The notes under the pieces: model-generated
The model's input: the letters and a program-made list of their open reading frames with translations, nothing else
Told to the model about the DNA's origin: nothing
Database searches by the model: none
Source of the DNA: Arcuatula senhousia
Lineage: Eukaryota; Mollusca; Bivalvia; Mytilida; Mytilidae
Length of the DNA stretch: 64,000 bases
Assembly (NCBI GenBank): GCA_963971305.1
Contig: OZ020317.1
Span: 21,284,001-21,348,000, forward strand
Direction: 5' to 3'
Part shown: positions 23,974 to 37,400 of the stretch, one piece after another
Layout: every line of letters begins with the position of its first letter
Numbering within the stretch: the stretch's first letter is position 1
Made by a program: the position numbers and the translations under genes

Positions 23974-24197
23974 TACCGTATGTTTTTTTTCGCGGGAGCT
24001 AAATTTCGCGAATTTCTCTAAAAATGGAAGATCATTTTTCGTGGACTTCAATTTTAGCGATTACTTATATGCGGGTATATATTCAACATATAAAATACAC
24101 GAGATTTTATTTTCGCGGGTTTATATTTTCGCGAATTGCTAACTATCGCGAAAAAAGCGAAAATTAGATACCCGCGAAAAAAACAACTTATTCGGTA
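23974..24197. mobile_element. Palindromic MITE, TACYGT family
   Basis: It starts TACCGTATG, T-run, TTCGCGGG and ends CCCGCGAAAAAAA...TTCGGTA. The interior repeats 'tttcgcg' and its complement. It is a relative of the elements at 35965, 36500, 40499, 41340, 43958, 54652, 55705 and 62520. Confidence 0.6.
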
Positions 24198-24205
24198 TGG
24201 GAAAT

Positions 24206-25365
24206 GTTTTCAACCAACTCAGCTACTTGTAAAAAGATAGTAGTTATTGCTTTGAACTTTCACATACTAAATATTTAAAATATATTCTTTGTGTTAACAA
24301 AAAGGCATCAAACTTAGCAATGATATCGGAACTTGCATTTAAAACTTTGAGAATGGTGATAAAAATTGACCCATTTTGAATGAAAGTTCATGTTTATTTA
24401 TAGAAAATTTCATTGTAAGTCTTCATAAAATTGAAATTTTGTGCTAGTATACTTAAAGACAGTTTTTACAATTCTATAAAAGGTTCTCATATATTCATAA
24501 TTCTTTGAACAACAATTTTTGAATTTGAACTGATCACTTATCTTAAGAAAAACGAAGAAACCCCAGAGTTATTGCATATTTTTAAACTACTGACTACGAT
24601 GTTCAAAAATGAGTCTTTTAAGTTTTCAGTATGTCTTGCACGCGCAACCAGCTTGAAACTTTTACCATGTTTACAGAAAATGTGTTTTAGTAATACAAAT
24701 TTTGGAACAAAAAATGGATCTCTGATTTATATGCCACTTTCCCATAGGAACAAATTTAAAATCGTTCGCGGAGGTTCATTTCAAGCACCATTTACTAAAA
24801 CATAAATAAGCTTTTAAACTACAAACTTTTAGGTTTTTTTTTCAGAAAAAGAACCATTAAGCTTTCCAACATGACCTTATGTGATAGTTTTTGCTTAATT
24901 TTGTTTTTGACTTCATCGATGGGCTGAAAAGGGGTCTTTTCGCAACCCATCCTTTTGTTGGTTCAAATAAAGATAAATTAGATACTTATTTAGTCTTAAA
25001 AGCTGCTTTGAAAAAGAAAAGTATTTATATGTAAAAGATATCTCTATAAGACAGTATGTAGACTTTTTTTAAATCATATTGTACCATGCAAAAAAGATCA
25101 TGTTCAATTTTCAACCATGTGGCTCTTGTGTTTCAAAAGTGATTTGCAAGATTTGGTATCCTTATTTAACCGATTTCGCTAGATTTCGTTTTCTTATTTT
25201 ATCGATTTAGTTAGATTTCGTTTTCTTACTTTGCCGATTTCGTTTTCTTACTTTATCGATTTCGTTTTGATTATTTTTTTCGTTTCATTTTCTCGGTTTA
25301 CCGGTACCCTTCTTCCAAGGTTACAAACATCATACCAAATATTTTTTAACAATTGGTCATCTAAA
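24206..25365. other. No gene recognised
   Basis: AT-rich DNA. At about 25165-25280 a degenerate 'tagatttcgttttcttac' unit repeats four or five times. Confidence 0.4.
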
Positions 25366-25460
25366 ACTTAAGTTATAGCACGGAAACCAAAGTGTGCACA
25401 GACGACGACATCGTTATAACATATAATACGATTGCAAAAATTTTAAAGTCGTATAAAAAC
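25365..25460 (+). repeat. Pearl-like right end
   Basis: The 'cagacgacgacatcg' tract is followed by the hairpin ATACGATTGCAAAAAT / AAAGTCGTAT, the same layout as the end at 437-524. Confidence 0.4.
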
Positions 25461-25920
25461 TGTCCACTGCTGGCATGAAAATCTTTGGCCGCGAAATAGA
25501 AAATAAAATGGTTTTACAACTAGATGTATTTAGAATTACAATATTGATGTTTGATCTAAAAGTGTCTGTAATATCTGCTGAGAGTTTATAAGTGGTAAAA
25601 ATGTATGCGACTCAACCTTAACCATAAAGTTACTGCCTGTGTTTTGTTATGTTAAGTAGTAGTCTACTAAGAATCATGCAAAATTGAAGAAAAGTGATTC
25701 ATCGATAAAAAGGCTACAGTGGTTTGTTTTAAACGCAAGATAGTTCAAAGAATTTAAAATGAGAAAATTTGTTCATACTGAACTGCCTCGTCCTGGGCGA
25801 AATCTTGCCATTTTGTTTCAATGGTTTCTATTGAAATTATTGACAATTTTAAGAGTTATCTCCCTTTCTTACACGTTTCCAATGCATTCTACATATTTTT
25901 TTCTCTCAGGACCAGGGCTA

Positions 25921-28375
25921 GGTAAACGCTGTCCGCGAGCACAAAGATATTTCGCGTTTTCACTGTACGGATACTTCGGGTTGTTGTTTACATTGGACAC
26001 CACGACTAAAATCGGGTGTATGAAGCATGGAATTGTATATGATGAACCTATGTATTTTTTAAAGATATATTACCATCTCCTTTCAGTTTTATTGAAATTA
26101 TTTGGTACTTTATCAACAATATTTGTATTTTCTAACAGATGTATGGTTTTTAAAAAAGTTACGAAAATTTACCTATTTTTCTAATATTTTAAATGAACGG
26201 CGATTCAAAACACTTCAAAATAAGATTACTATTTACCCACAAAACATTTACACTCCTTCTTCCTTATTATAAATCGTAGAAAATGCTCGTAACAGAGAAC
26301 CTACTGTACTGATATTTCCTGTTTCGATTTCCCTGTCAAAATCATACTGTACTGTTATTTCTGTTAAACTGTACTGATATTCTGTGTTCTTGAAAATTTC
26401 AATCGTATATAAAAATAAAGAAAGAATGTGTCATGGGACACGGATGCCCCCGATGGCCTCAAATAAAAAGTTGAAGTCCGACAGGTCTGTAGGCCGCTTA
26501 GGACACATAGTTAATCATACTTAACCATCCTACCAAGTTTCAAATCATTCCCATGTACGGTTTCTGAGAAAAGCTTGACGGAAATTTTCATGTCGATTTT
26601 AGTATCAGTCCAGCCCTAAACAGGAAGTAGATGTCTGACAGGTTTAAAATTGGCTTAGGACATATAGATTGTCATACTCAACCATCCTATCAAGTTTCAA
26701 GTCATTCCCATGTACAGTTTCTGAGAAAATCTTGACGGAAATTTTCATGTCGATTTTGGTATCAGTCCAGCCCCAAACAGGAAGTAGATGTCCGACAGAT
26801 CTGAAATTCGCTTAAGACGTACTGTTTGTAATACTGAACTATCCTGCCAAGTTTCAAGTCATTCCCATTTACGGTTTCTGAGAAAAGCTTGACGGAAATT
26901 CGTACGGACGGACGTACGGACGGACGTACGGACGTACGTACGTACGTACATATGTACGGACGGACGGACATGATTAAAACTTAATGCCCCCCCGACATGT
27001 CGTCGCGGGGGCATAAAAACAGACTTCGAATTGCAAGATTGACTTATTTTCATATACACATGCAAGGTAATGGAACTTGTTATATATACTACCTCCTGTT
27101 TTCCGAATGGTCGAGTAGGAGTATCCATAGCACGACTTGGTGCAGCCCCTGTACACAATGCAATCATATTACAGCCAGATATATGCAAGTTACTATTCTA
27201 ACAGTTTACATTTTTTTAAATAGATATTAATACTTTTTTTAAATAAAACAACACTGCAATTTTATCTATCCCCCCTAAAAAAAGTACTTGGAAAATCGAC
27301 ATAATATTTTGGTATGTACTTTCTTCTCAACTCAATTCCATGAATAATACTACGTTCACGTACATCAACAAACAAAATGAAATTCATGTCCAACCCCATT
27401 CATTCATAGGTTACAAATTGATGCCTCCCTAAGAATATTTCTTCATCTACCCACATGTACTTCAACATTGTTCTTTGGGGAATTTATTGTTGCACATATG
27501 AAATCTGCTTATGCAAATGCGCGAGCTCGAGTCAAGATGTAGCAAATAGGTCCCTAAAACATATGCCTCTAGTGAAAATACATATTTAAAAGATCATACA
27601 TAATACCGCCTTTATTCCGAATATGAGGAAATAATGAACGAGTGACCGAACAATCCAAAAACTCACGAGTGCGCCTAGCGCATGCGTGAATTGTAAAGGT
27701 TATGTTAGTTATACTATTTATAGATAAAACTATAATTATGGCTTTATTTGTGGCTGACTTCCTAACATTTTCAGGTGAAGTATTTTCATGCAAGCGTAAT
27801 AGATTTCGATACTTTTAGATTGATTACCATTTACTTTGGATTTGGATTTAAAGAGGGACCTATATTCTCCTTTTTAAAACATTTCAATACCCGAAATCCC
27901 AGTACAGTGTTGATAGATTAATACACGAAGTAACAGTACAAAATGATTTCATGAACACAGAATAACAGTACAGTCAATATTTTTAAGATTGCTGAATTTT
28001 AGTTAATAATCTATTAAATAACTAATTTTATGAATTATACTGACTAAAGATTGTATCAAAAAGCATTTACACTAGCTTTTCCTTCAAACCAGTATATTTT
28101 TCATATGTTATAACTGTGTTTCCACAGTTTTTCTTGTAATTATGCTTCATTGGTTATTTTTCTTTTGTTTTATGCGGATGTTTTTAAAGATTAACCAAAT
28201 ATGTCCAAGCCAAATGTTCAATGATTTAAATTTTTACAACAAGCAGTATTAAAAAGGTAAAAACTCGCGAAAATAACATGTTTAATGAGCCACCCATGCC
28301 AGTAGACAAGACAACATGAAATATTAGTACAGAAAAAAACGCGATATATCATTTCTCTCGCGGACAGCGTTTACC
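25921..28375. mobile_element. Long inverted-repeat element, TA-flanked
   Basis: The left end GGTAAACGCTGTCCGCGAG is matched by CTCGCGGACAGCGTTTACC at the right end, with TA on both sides (25919-25920, 28376-28377). Homology of the arms continues inwards, for example 'atatttcgcgtttt' opposite 'aaaacgcgatatat' and 'ctgtactgatattctgtg' opposite its complement near 27960. A pearl-like element is nested at 26444-27014. The 141-codon open frame at 25759-26184 overlaps the left end and is probably chance. Confidence 0.6.
26444..27014 (+). mobile_element. Pearl-like element, family C (ACGG-rich)
   Basis: Three tandem units of about 145-150 bp carry 'aacaggaagtagatgt', 'ccgacag' and 'ccaagtttcaagtcattccc'. 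They are followed by a long (ACGG/ACGT)n tract at 26893-26969 and a terminal hairpin (ATGCCCCCC...CGGGGGCAT) at 26983-27014. The left edge also begins ATGCCCCC. Confidence 0.6.
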
Positions 28376-28379
28376 TAGT

Positions 28380-29085
28380 GTGAGTTTGAAAAAAGAGCAC
28401 AAAAGATCAAAGCAGAGTGCTAGTAGGAGTAACACATCAAGAATAAATTGGTGTAGGCTTTCCACTCATGAATCGCTCTTTGCATGATGTTTATAAAAAG
28501 TGGTACTTAAAATGTTATAATTCCTACATATGAAAAAACATGATATTGTTAAAAAAATATTGACCTACCTTTCTTATTGGTTTTTCTTGGATCTGGAATG
28601 ATTCGCTGCCCAATGTAAAGCTGATTATCTGATTGTCCTTAATCAAGACAAGGCAATAAATTGCACGGTATTATCCCTTTGCAAGTTATCCCTTTTTGAT
28701 TGTTTTAACCTATATGTTGAAAACAGTTTTTTTTGTGTTTTTTTTTTGTTGTTGCTTTTTTTAATAAGCACACATGAACTGTTTATGTTATAATCTAACG
28801 CGACATCTTGAAATACAAAAAAGGATCTATGATGTGTAATAGGGGATTTTGATTATAAGAATCTACATCATTTGTAAAATTTAACATTATGATGTAAGCT
28901 AGCTAATCCACATCCCTCATTACATGATGTACAAGAAAAAAATGAAGCAGAGTTTTAAAATTAGGTTTCAACTCCAAATAAGTATATGTAAATCATATAT
29001 CCTCAGGTTTTGGAATAAATCTAACCATTTATAATGACAGTACCCTATGTGTGTTCCGAATCATACGCTTATGGCCATGACCATA
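28380..29085. other. No gene recognised
   Basis: AT-rich DNA with T-runs near 28725-28760 and no supported features. Confidence 0.4.
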
Positions 29086-29087
29086 TA

Positions 29088-29563
29088 AGAAGGGTGGTAA
29101 AGGGTTATTTTCGTGCACCGTGTTCGACATTTTTTATTTTCCGTTCATCGATTTCTGATTTTTTTATTTCTCGTTCAGCCGTGCACGGGGGCTCATCGTT
29201 CATCGTGTTCACCTTAATTTATTTTTCGTGTTTCGTGATTTGCATGGATTATTTTTCGTTCATGGTTATTTTAGACAAAAAATGCTACTCAGTATACAAA
29301 ATATTGTTCACCAAGAAATAATAGAATTCGAGGACCTCAATTTTCGCCTAGCCCTTGCAGTGTTGTACTGTTTCAAGAATACACAACTGTCAAAACTGTC
29401 AAAAAACTGAGCGAAATTCGGGGATTTTCCTTCATTAACGAATAATATTTTGTTTCTTTATTTATCGTGCATCAATCAGCAAGAATTATTTTCCGTTCAT
29501 CGTGAAAGCCACTTTTTATCTGCTGTTCATCTGTGCACAGTACCCCCTTTACCCCCCTCTATT
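29088..29563. repeat. Fold-back element with 'gttcatcg' sub-repeats
   Basis: The left 'agggtggtaaagggtta' is mirrored by 'taccccctttacccccct' on the right, with GTGCAC just inside each end (about 29113 and 29534). The interior repeats 'ttttccgttcatcg' several times on one strand. Confidence 0.45.
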
Positions 29564-29565
29564 AG

Positions 29566-31260
29566 GATATACTCATATGGCTTTGCCGGAACAGACCATT
29601 GAGTATTTTAACTATAAGAGTATTTAGTTAATTATATATAAAAATTGTCGTTCAAATTACAGATTTTGTTAGTACAAAAATTAAAACTAACAATTTACGT
29701 TGTGTAAGTGTATGTGATGATAATAATGGTGATGATTTATTAACAGCTTTATGAAATTAAAATTAACCTTTTTGTCGCAAAATGACATTTAATTAGTCAA
29801 TTTTTTATCTTTTAGTCTTAGCTTTCTTTTCTAATGGTTATAATGGTTATAATGGTTATTACCTTTATTCTAAATTAATGGTCAATGAATAAATATTCTT
29901 TTCCTGCGGCTGCCACGGAAACTAGTCTAGTTTGCTGATAAATTGTCCAAATAATAACTTTTTTTATCTTTTTTTTTGGGGGGGGTGGATCGGCTCCAGG
30001 TCCTCTTTACAAGTAACATTTTAACATTAGATGGATTGATTTATGGTGTTTATAAAATCCGGTTCCGGGTCCGTTTAAAAGTATTTTTCATAGGTACATT
30101 TGTACCACTCGACGGATTATTTTAAGGACATTTACAATTAACATGCATTGATTAAGTGTCAAACATTCAAAAAAAACAAGAGATACATTTTAGTTATGTA
30201 CAAGTTTCGTAATTTTTTTTTAATCCAAATACAAATTAAGTATTCAATTGACAAAGATAAATTAAGTGGCGGTTCGAGTTTCAAGACTATCAAAGTGTGC
30301 GTATTGCATGCATAAAAAATGCGCCAATTGTTCAGATATATGCAATATTTCATTTGCGCCACAAGGTTACATTTCATTTGCGCCATTTAAAGATCTTTCA
30401 ATTGCGCCATTCGCAGGTAATAGTTAATAAAATTTTAATTTAGAGTTACAGGTCAGCTTTTCTGTGAGTTTAAAACCACTTCTCAAATAAAACAAGTAAT
30501 TCTTAGTGGTACCCCCGCTCCCCAAACTATGCCATGTATACAAGTTTAAACAGTAGAAGTTGACCTAGGAACATGAAATCGCTATACACCATATGGGACT
30601 AAATACATTGAAATATATGAATGGTTGTCTTTTTTTAAGCAGATTTGGGTGGGTATAAAATTTATCTGTACCCTAAAACAATTGGAGTTACCACCCCCCC
30701 CCACCCCGTGTGTTTCGCCCTGCTTACCAGACCAGCTTCCATACGATGATAGTTGTAGAGAAGAACTTCCTGAGTACAATATCTAAGATTCTTTTTGGAA
30801 AATGTGGTAGGCCTTAAAAGGGCCTCTGTGTTCGACTTCCTAACAATTGACCACATGGGAGGATAAACTATGAGACCTTTAAAGGGCAAAGAGGTAATTG
30901 CGGTATTCTTGTAAACACCCATCATCCCATATGTTGTCAGCTGACAACCTCAAAAAGTTTGTCTTTCCACGTTCTTTTAACAATTTTATCCAGCTTAGTC
31001 CTGTATCTTGGGGTTCTGGTCGGTAAGAACCTGGATAATGAAGATATTCCATCATAACGTCCTAAATCTTCCCCAAATCCGCTCAAATGTTATCAGAAAA
31101 AAATGTCTTTGATCAATTCTCTAAACAATCATTTTTGGCATTGCACAAAGAAATGAGATTTGGCCATCTTTTTGTAGAGAATGATTTAATATCATTTTGC
31201 AAAATCATCATATATTAAGGAGAAAAGTGAAACAAGAGATTTTAGTTCTACTTTAAAAAT
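29566..31260. other. No gene recognised
   Basis: AT-rich, with short homopolymer runs (G-run near 29978, C-run near 30693). An 87-codon minus-strand frame at 30662-30925 has no recognisable domain or splice context. Confidence 0.4.
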
Positions 31261-31262
31261 AA

Positions 31263-32346
31263 AACAAGATTGCTACGCGTAGCCATGTGTCCCCCCCCCC
31301 CGGCCGCATGTAAGTTGTGTGGTATGTAAATTCCATCGATATATTCTCTGAGAAACGATAGAAATTGGTTGTTTTTTGAGACGAAATCATTCAGTCAAAA
31401 CGAGGAAGGAAACCAGTGAACATAAATATTTTTTGACAAAGTTCCATTTTTTGGACCAGAAAAATCACAAATTCGTAAATAATGTGAAAACTGTAAAATG
31501 AATATTTCTTCAATTTTTTTTCCGTATTATTATAGAGTACCTTTCGCTCTATCAGCCTACAAAATTTTCAGAACCCTGTGCACCTAGGTAACCGAGATAT
31601 TGAATGTCCTATATTTTGACCTTTCTTCCCCGTTTTCATGGAGACGACGGCCATTTTGAAAATTTCAAATATGGGATGATCGCCTACTAATTGTACCCAA
31701 TCAATGTGTAAAGTTTCAGCAACATCTGTTCAGTAGTATCTGAGGAGTTGCACCCACAAAAACGTTTGACAAAGTCCCATTTTTCGGACTGAAAAATCAC
31801 AAATTCGTAAATAACTCGAAACCGTAAATATCACTTCAAAATTTTTTTTGATATAATTATAGAATACCATTTGCTTTATCATTCGACAAAATTTCAGAAC
31901 CCTGTGCACCTAGGTAACCAAGATATTGAATGTCCTATATTTTGACATTTCTAACCTTTCTTCCCCAATTTCCATGGAAACGGCGGCCATTTTGAAAATT
32001 TAAAATATGGGATGATCACCTACTAATAGTACTCTATCAGTGTGTAAAGTTTCAGCAACATCTGTTCAGTAGTGTCCGAGGATGGACAAACGGAGACCAT
32101 TACTAGGTCCGTCCGACGTGTTGTGGCGGGAACAACAAGGGGTTGCACTTTGTTTTGCTAACCATACAATTCAGTACACAAGAAGAGGATGGCTGACTGA
32201 CCTGGAAATGGAAAGCATGATACACCTCACAATGCTTAAGCTGTGTACGAAATTTGAAATCAATCCCTTCTGTAGAAGCCAAGAAATCTGTTTGTAACGG
32301 ATGGACGGAGAGACAGACGGACGGACAAGGTGATTGCAATATAGCC
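31263..32346 (+). mobile_element. Pearl-like element, families B/D composite
   Basis: It starts with the 'tgctacgcgtagcca' palindrome and a C-run. Two core units of about 370 bp follow, each with 'aaaatcacaaattcgtaaata', split, 'cctgtgcacctaggtaacc' and 'ttcagcaacatctgttcagt'. From about 32130 it becomes the family of 46281-47210 ('caaggggttgcact'), with an ACGG tract at 32300-32328 and the same 'aaggtgattgcaatatagcc' end. Confidence 0.55.
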
Positions 32347-33719
32347 AACAAGTCCCGGTATATTTACCTGCTACAGTGCTTAACCATCTGAGCACACAAG
32401 ATCAATCTGGTTTAGATGCAAGTTTGCACTGCTGATTGAATGTTGTTCTTTTATGTTTCTTTGTGATGTGTTACTTTTTTCAGCTTTCTTTTTTCATGTT
32501 TTTGGACTAAGTAGATGGAACATGTAGTTTCTTTACTACAGTCTGTGCCTTTAGCCACTAGCCTGAAGCCCATAGTAAAAATTCATTCGGGCAAGTGGAA
32601 AATTAGCAAATTTTTGTATGAACATAATAGTAAAATTACAAAAACATAAGAATTTCATGGTTCGGACTAGGAGGTAAAAAAGTTTTTGACACAGACTGCT
32701 ATACTATAGTTCTATGTTACTTTGCATTGGCAGGGCAAAAAATTCAAACACATGAATTAAATCACTCACTATATAAAGATTAATGAAATTTAAATGTGTA
32801 CAATTTATACCTAGAATTACATGTAACTCAGCAGAACTGTGAAAGTAGTTCTATTTGTGGATAGTAATTTTGTAAACTGGCCCCCACTCCAAAATGTTTC
32901 AGAAACCAATAATATGTCACACATGATGCCCAGTCGTGCAGTGTCTGAAATGGGATAAACAAATCTACTGGCCAAAACCATATTTTTTTGCAAAGTTTCC
33001 TTATATGTTCAACATATTTTTTTTTTTTCAATTCAAAATCTACTGGCCATTTTCAGGCACTGGTGTGGATCGAAGTAAAGGACTGGTGTACTTGGCTCAA
33101 AATTCCCCCCCAAAACTAACACAAATTATGGCATTTTTTTGCAAAAATAAATTATGAAAAACCTCATAAAATACACTAAATAAAACCATCTTTACGCCCC
33201 TACACTAAAATCCTGGACCTACCACTGATGCCCAATCTAGAAACATAACTTTTACCTGAAAATAAACCGGATTCAGATTTTGGATGGACAGTAGGATGTA
33301 CAGACAGGTGGGCCATTACAGTAGTCCCCCCGTCTAATGGCCCCTCCCTGGGACAGCCACCCCCAACCTACGAAATGACAATTAAATTGATGGTAAACTG
33401 GACTGAAAACTTATTATCCTTCAACTATAATTCTCTTTTTTTTATGTGTGTATATTTATAATTTGATTCTTACATTAAACTTGACCCACAAACAATACTA
33501 CTGTCACAGTTTTTATCAATAATATTTTTGTTAACAATTATAGTCAATTCTTTTTATGAGCTATCCAATTCACAATAACAGCATGCTTTATCACAATGCA
33601 ATTGTATTTAACTTGTCACTATTTTTAATTTCATATCCTTCCTCTTCATAAATTGTCAATAAATTTCATTAATTTGTCCTTATTTCATCCTGCATAGATT
33701 TTTCACACTGAAAGACTCC
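32347..33719. other. No gene recognised (3' flank of CASC3)
   Basis: AT-rich DNA. Nothing codes convincingly. Confidence 0.35.
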
Positions 33720-33725
33720 TTTATT
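33720..33725 (-). terminator. Candidate CASC3 poly(A) signal
   Basis: AATAAA on the minus strand, about 180 bases past the stop codon. In DNA this AT-rich such hexamers are frequent, so the assignment is tentative. Confidence 0.3.
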
Positions 33726-33907
33726 GTCAATCCATAAACATCAATAACAGATCGCACAACAATTAACAAACAAGTGGACCCCTACATTTCTCGGCCCATA
33801 GGACATACTGGAATCTGTCCTTTGTTCTCTCTGGATTAATGCTTTTTTGAACTATATTTTTTAAATAAATGCAAATCAGCTTTGATAATAGGGAAAATAA
33901 TGAAACA

Positions 33908-34471
33908 CTACGTTCCTGTTGATTCAGCTGCTTTCAGTATAACATCAGCTGTTTCCTCCGGTTCAGGAGGTATATTTGTAACTTCAGGCATTGGAGAGCT
34001 CTTTTCAATCACAACATCTTTGACTTCATTGACAGGAGAGTTCCTGTCTTCAGTGTTTTCCAGCTCCTTCCTGACAGAAGAGTCTTTTTCTTCTAAATTA
34101 TCTCCCCTGTTGACAGATGGACTATCTTCCTTTTCATCCTTCATGATGGGAGAGCTCCTATCTTCCAAATTATCTCCCTTTTCAACTTCCTGCTCTGTAG
34201 TAAAAGCAATAGTGTAATTTTTCATATCAGTAGTTAACCTTGATGAAAGTGTATCAAGGTCATCATCTCCTTGACCTTGACCTTCACCACTGACCTCTTC
34301 ATGACCTTCAGCAGAAACAAAAGTTGTAGCAGTTATGTCCTCTTGGGATGTAGCCTCAATCTGATTTTCAAAGCCAAATTCTCTGTCGATTGTTTCCTGA
34401 AGTTTAGCATCACGGTCGTCAATGATATCAGAACCTTCAGATCTAGCTCCGGTATCGCTTGAAACCACCTC
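33908..34471 (-). CDS. CASC3: CASC3 exon 12: acidic C-terminal tail and stop
   Basis: The acceptor TTTCAAG precedes GAG GTG GTT (EVVSS). The exon is 187 codons plus TAG (33910-33908). EVVS is also near the very end of vertebrate CASC3, so the remaining residues (about 180) are an extension: strongly acidic, low in hydrophobics, with repeated NLE-, SSP- and EDR-type phrases ('DRSSPIMKDEKE', 'EDRNSPVNE', 'EKSSPMPE'). It is probably disordered and a phosphorylation target. Confidence 0.85.
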   Translation of the reverse strand, partial: EVVSSDTGARSEGSDIIDDRDAKLQETIDREFGFENQIEATSQEDITATTFVSAEGHEEVSGEGQGQGDDDLDTLSSRLTTDMKNYTIAFTTEQEVEKGDNLEDRSSPIMKDEKEDSPSVNRGDNLEEKDSSVRKELENTEDRNSPVNEVKDVVIEKSSPMPEVTNIPPEPEETADVILKAAESTGT

Positions 34472-37400
34472 CTTGAAAGGAAAAGTTAAAATGTCTTGTT
34501 AAAATTAAATGTACAGCAAATTGGTAAAAGTTTTATTCAAGTGTTTGACAAAAATTCCACTTTTGATAACTTTTTAAACAATTTTGTCAATAGCAGTTTT
34601 TAGACAAGCAGTAATATGTTATATCAAATTGGGTATAATTAAAGCAATCAGTCCTAGGACAAAAAAATCTGTCAAAGTCAAAAATTGTTGGCCCGATTTC
34701 TTTAAACAGGAAGAAGGTGAGGGACAGACCTGAAATAAAATCTCACATAGTGGGACCCCACCCTGATGCTGTATACCAAATATCATGTGGCTGTGATTAG
34801 TAGTTGCTGTGAAAACTGCTACGAAAATTTCTTCCCAATCCGCACGCTTGCCCACCCGCCAGACATTCACCTTTTTATAACCTGTATTTTTCACTCCCTG
34901 AAATCCAGCCAAAAAAAACACAAGATAAAATTACAATTGGCTGAGCTATTAGACCTCTAATAACAATGTTTTTGTAAACAAAGTAGGCAGAACACAATCA
35001 AATTAACTTCATTATCATATGGGTATTACTCTACCTTTACATGGAACAATGAAAGAACCTTAGTGAGCACGCTCACATACCCCACGCGTGCCGCTAATGG
35101 ACTATCAATGTTATCCTTGAGGAATTAGTACAAGCTACAGGAATCAATAATATTGAATGATTGTAAAAGTGAATGTGCAAGTATTTGAATATTATAACAA
35201 AGTTATGTCAAATTTCCTAGTCCAAAGGGCCATAACTCCGACATAAATTTGGGGATAAAAGATTCCTTGTAATATGCACAACTACATATCGTGTACTTCT
35301 TGCATACTAAGTTTCATTAAATTCTGTTAAGTAGTTTAAGAGGAGTTGCGATTACAAACTGTAATCATGATTTTCTGAAAATTTCTAAGTCCAAAGGGCC
35401 ATAACTCCCACAAAAATTTGCAAATCGAAAATTCCCGGTAACATGCACAACTACCTATGGTGTTCTTCATGCATACCAAGTTTCATTAAATTCTGTTCAG
35501 TAGTTTAAGAGGAGTTGCGATTACAAACTGTAATCATGATTTTCTGCAAATTTCTAAGTCCAAAGGGCCATAACTCCCACAAAAATTTGCAAATCGAAAA
35601 TTCCCGGTAACATGCACAACTACATATGGTGTTCTTCTTGCATACCAAGTTTCATTAAATTCTGTTCAGTAGTTTAAGAGGAGTTGCGATTACAAACTTT
35701 GATCACAGACTGATGGACGGACGGACGGACCAGTCAAAAACATTATACCCTTCGCAACTTCGTTGCGTGGGGTATAATAATATTTGACCCTACTTCAATA
35801 ATGGTGTCAAGAGGGTCTGAATATTGCTTATATTAAACCTATGAACATTGATATTAGTGATCTGTGCTCAGTTTCAAAATAAAATCTCAAATTTACAGAT
35901 TTCCTCAGCTTCAATTGTCTTCTATGAATTCCTATATACATGTATCAATTTGAGGAAATTCTAATACTGTAGATTCAGAAAAATTCGTGGGGGATTAAAT
36001 TTCGTTTATTTCGTGGATAGGAGAAATCCACGAAATTAAATCACCACGAATTTAAAATATTTAGTTGTATAGTGTATTTCAAAATTAAAATTCCACGAAA
36101 AATTTGTGCCCACTAAATCAGTTTTATGCTCTAAACCACGAAATTTAATCCCCACGAAAATAAATGATTATACAGTATTTAAGGAAAAAGTTTGGTGTTA
36201 TACCATATTAAGACAGTTCAAAACATGATGAAATGACTGAGGCTCTAGAGACTACACCACTTGTCACAACGTGATTTGGGGGAAGGGGCTTTGACCACTA
36301 CACCCTTTTTAGTTCTCTTACCTCAGGGTTGACAATAGGTATGGCAGATTTTGTTCGTTTAGCAGGTGACCTCTTCTTCATTTGAGGATACTGCAGTTCA
36401 GGAGGATAGTAAGTTGTTCCATGTCTATAAACTTCCTGGAAAAAGAAAAAAATACATGTCAACACAAAATTTTGACCTCTCAGAAGAATACATCCTTAAT
36501 ACTGTGGATTCATTTATTTTCGTGGGGATCAATTTTCGTGGTTTGATAAAAATTGATAGGTTCATGGATTCTTAAATTCGTGGTTCTGAAGGTTGCAGCA
36601 TGAAGATCAAAGTTATATTTCCTTTTCGTAGGGTATCAAATTTCGTGGGTCAAGGCCACCCATGAAAACCACGAAAATTGATACGCCACTATAGTCCGTT
36701 TAAGTTTTATAAATCAACCAAAAAATGGCTTGTTAATTTACTTCTTGCAAAATATTTAAACTATTTTAGTATGTCATGACTTTTTAATGGCATACAAACT
36801 CAGGAAAAAAATTTCAAAATTTTTGCATGATTAATAAAAATGTTTTCCATAGACCTTAATCATGTTAATAGTAAAAATAGACCAAAAATTCATAGAAATC
36901 CATGGGAGTACAACCTAGTGACCAGGAACAGCATTTGCTCCGTATACCTTTAAAAGTCTTTTGAGGAGCTAATTGGTCATCTAATCTCCTATTGTTAGTC
37001 CTTTCAATTATGTTCAGGGGGCCCCAACACCTGGCTGTTCCGTCAGATTAACACACCATGTTAGGTATTATCAAAATTGGTGAAATATTTAGCATTAAAC
37101 TATATGGAAAACTTTTTTGTTTAAGAAGATAACATCTTTGTTTTTGTTATCAGAGTTCGTAAACTAAAAAAAAGTTTATTTGTGTTTGAAAAATAAAGGA
37201 GTAGAGCCACGAATGCCTCAAATCGGCCCGGTATTTTTACTAATTTTTAAACTACTTCAACTCTTCGTAAATTTATCCAAAATGAGTTAAGCCATAACTG
37301 AACTTTTCATCTATGTAAGATTTAACAAAATATCTACAGCACAGGTCTAGCCTTGGCATTTCAAATAGGCCATAAATTCTACAATTCTTAATTTTTCGCC

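Noticed and set aside
25759..26184. 141-codon plus-strand frame
   Set aside because: Hydrophobic, AT-driven composition, crosses the end of an inverted-repeat element, no recognisable domain.
26762..27188. Open frames with SVRPSVRPSV-type proteins (also near 3162, 32103, 46961)
   Set aside because: They are translations of (ACGG)n/(GTCC)n microsatellites and differ in frame between copies.
30662..30925. 87-codon minus-strand frame
   Set aside because: No domain, no splice context, and starts in ordinary AT-rich DNA.
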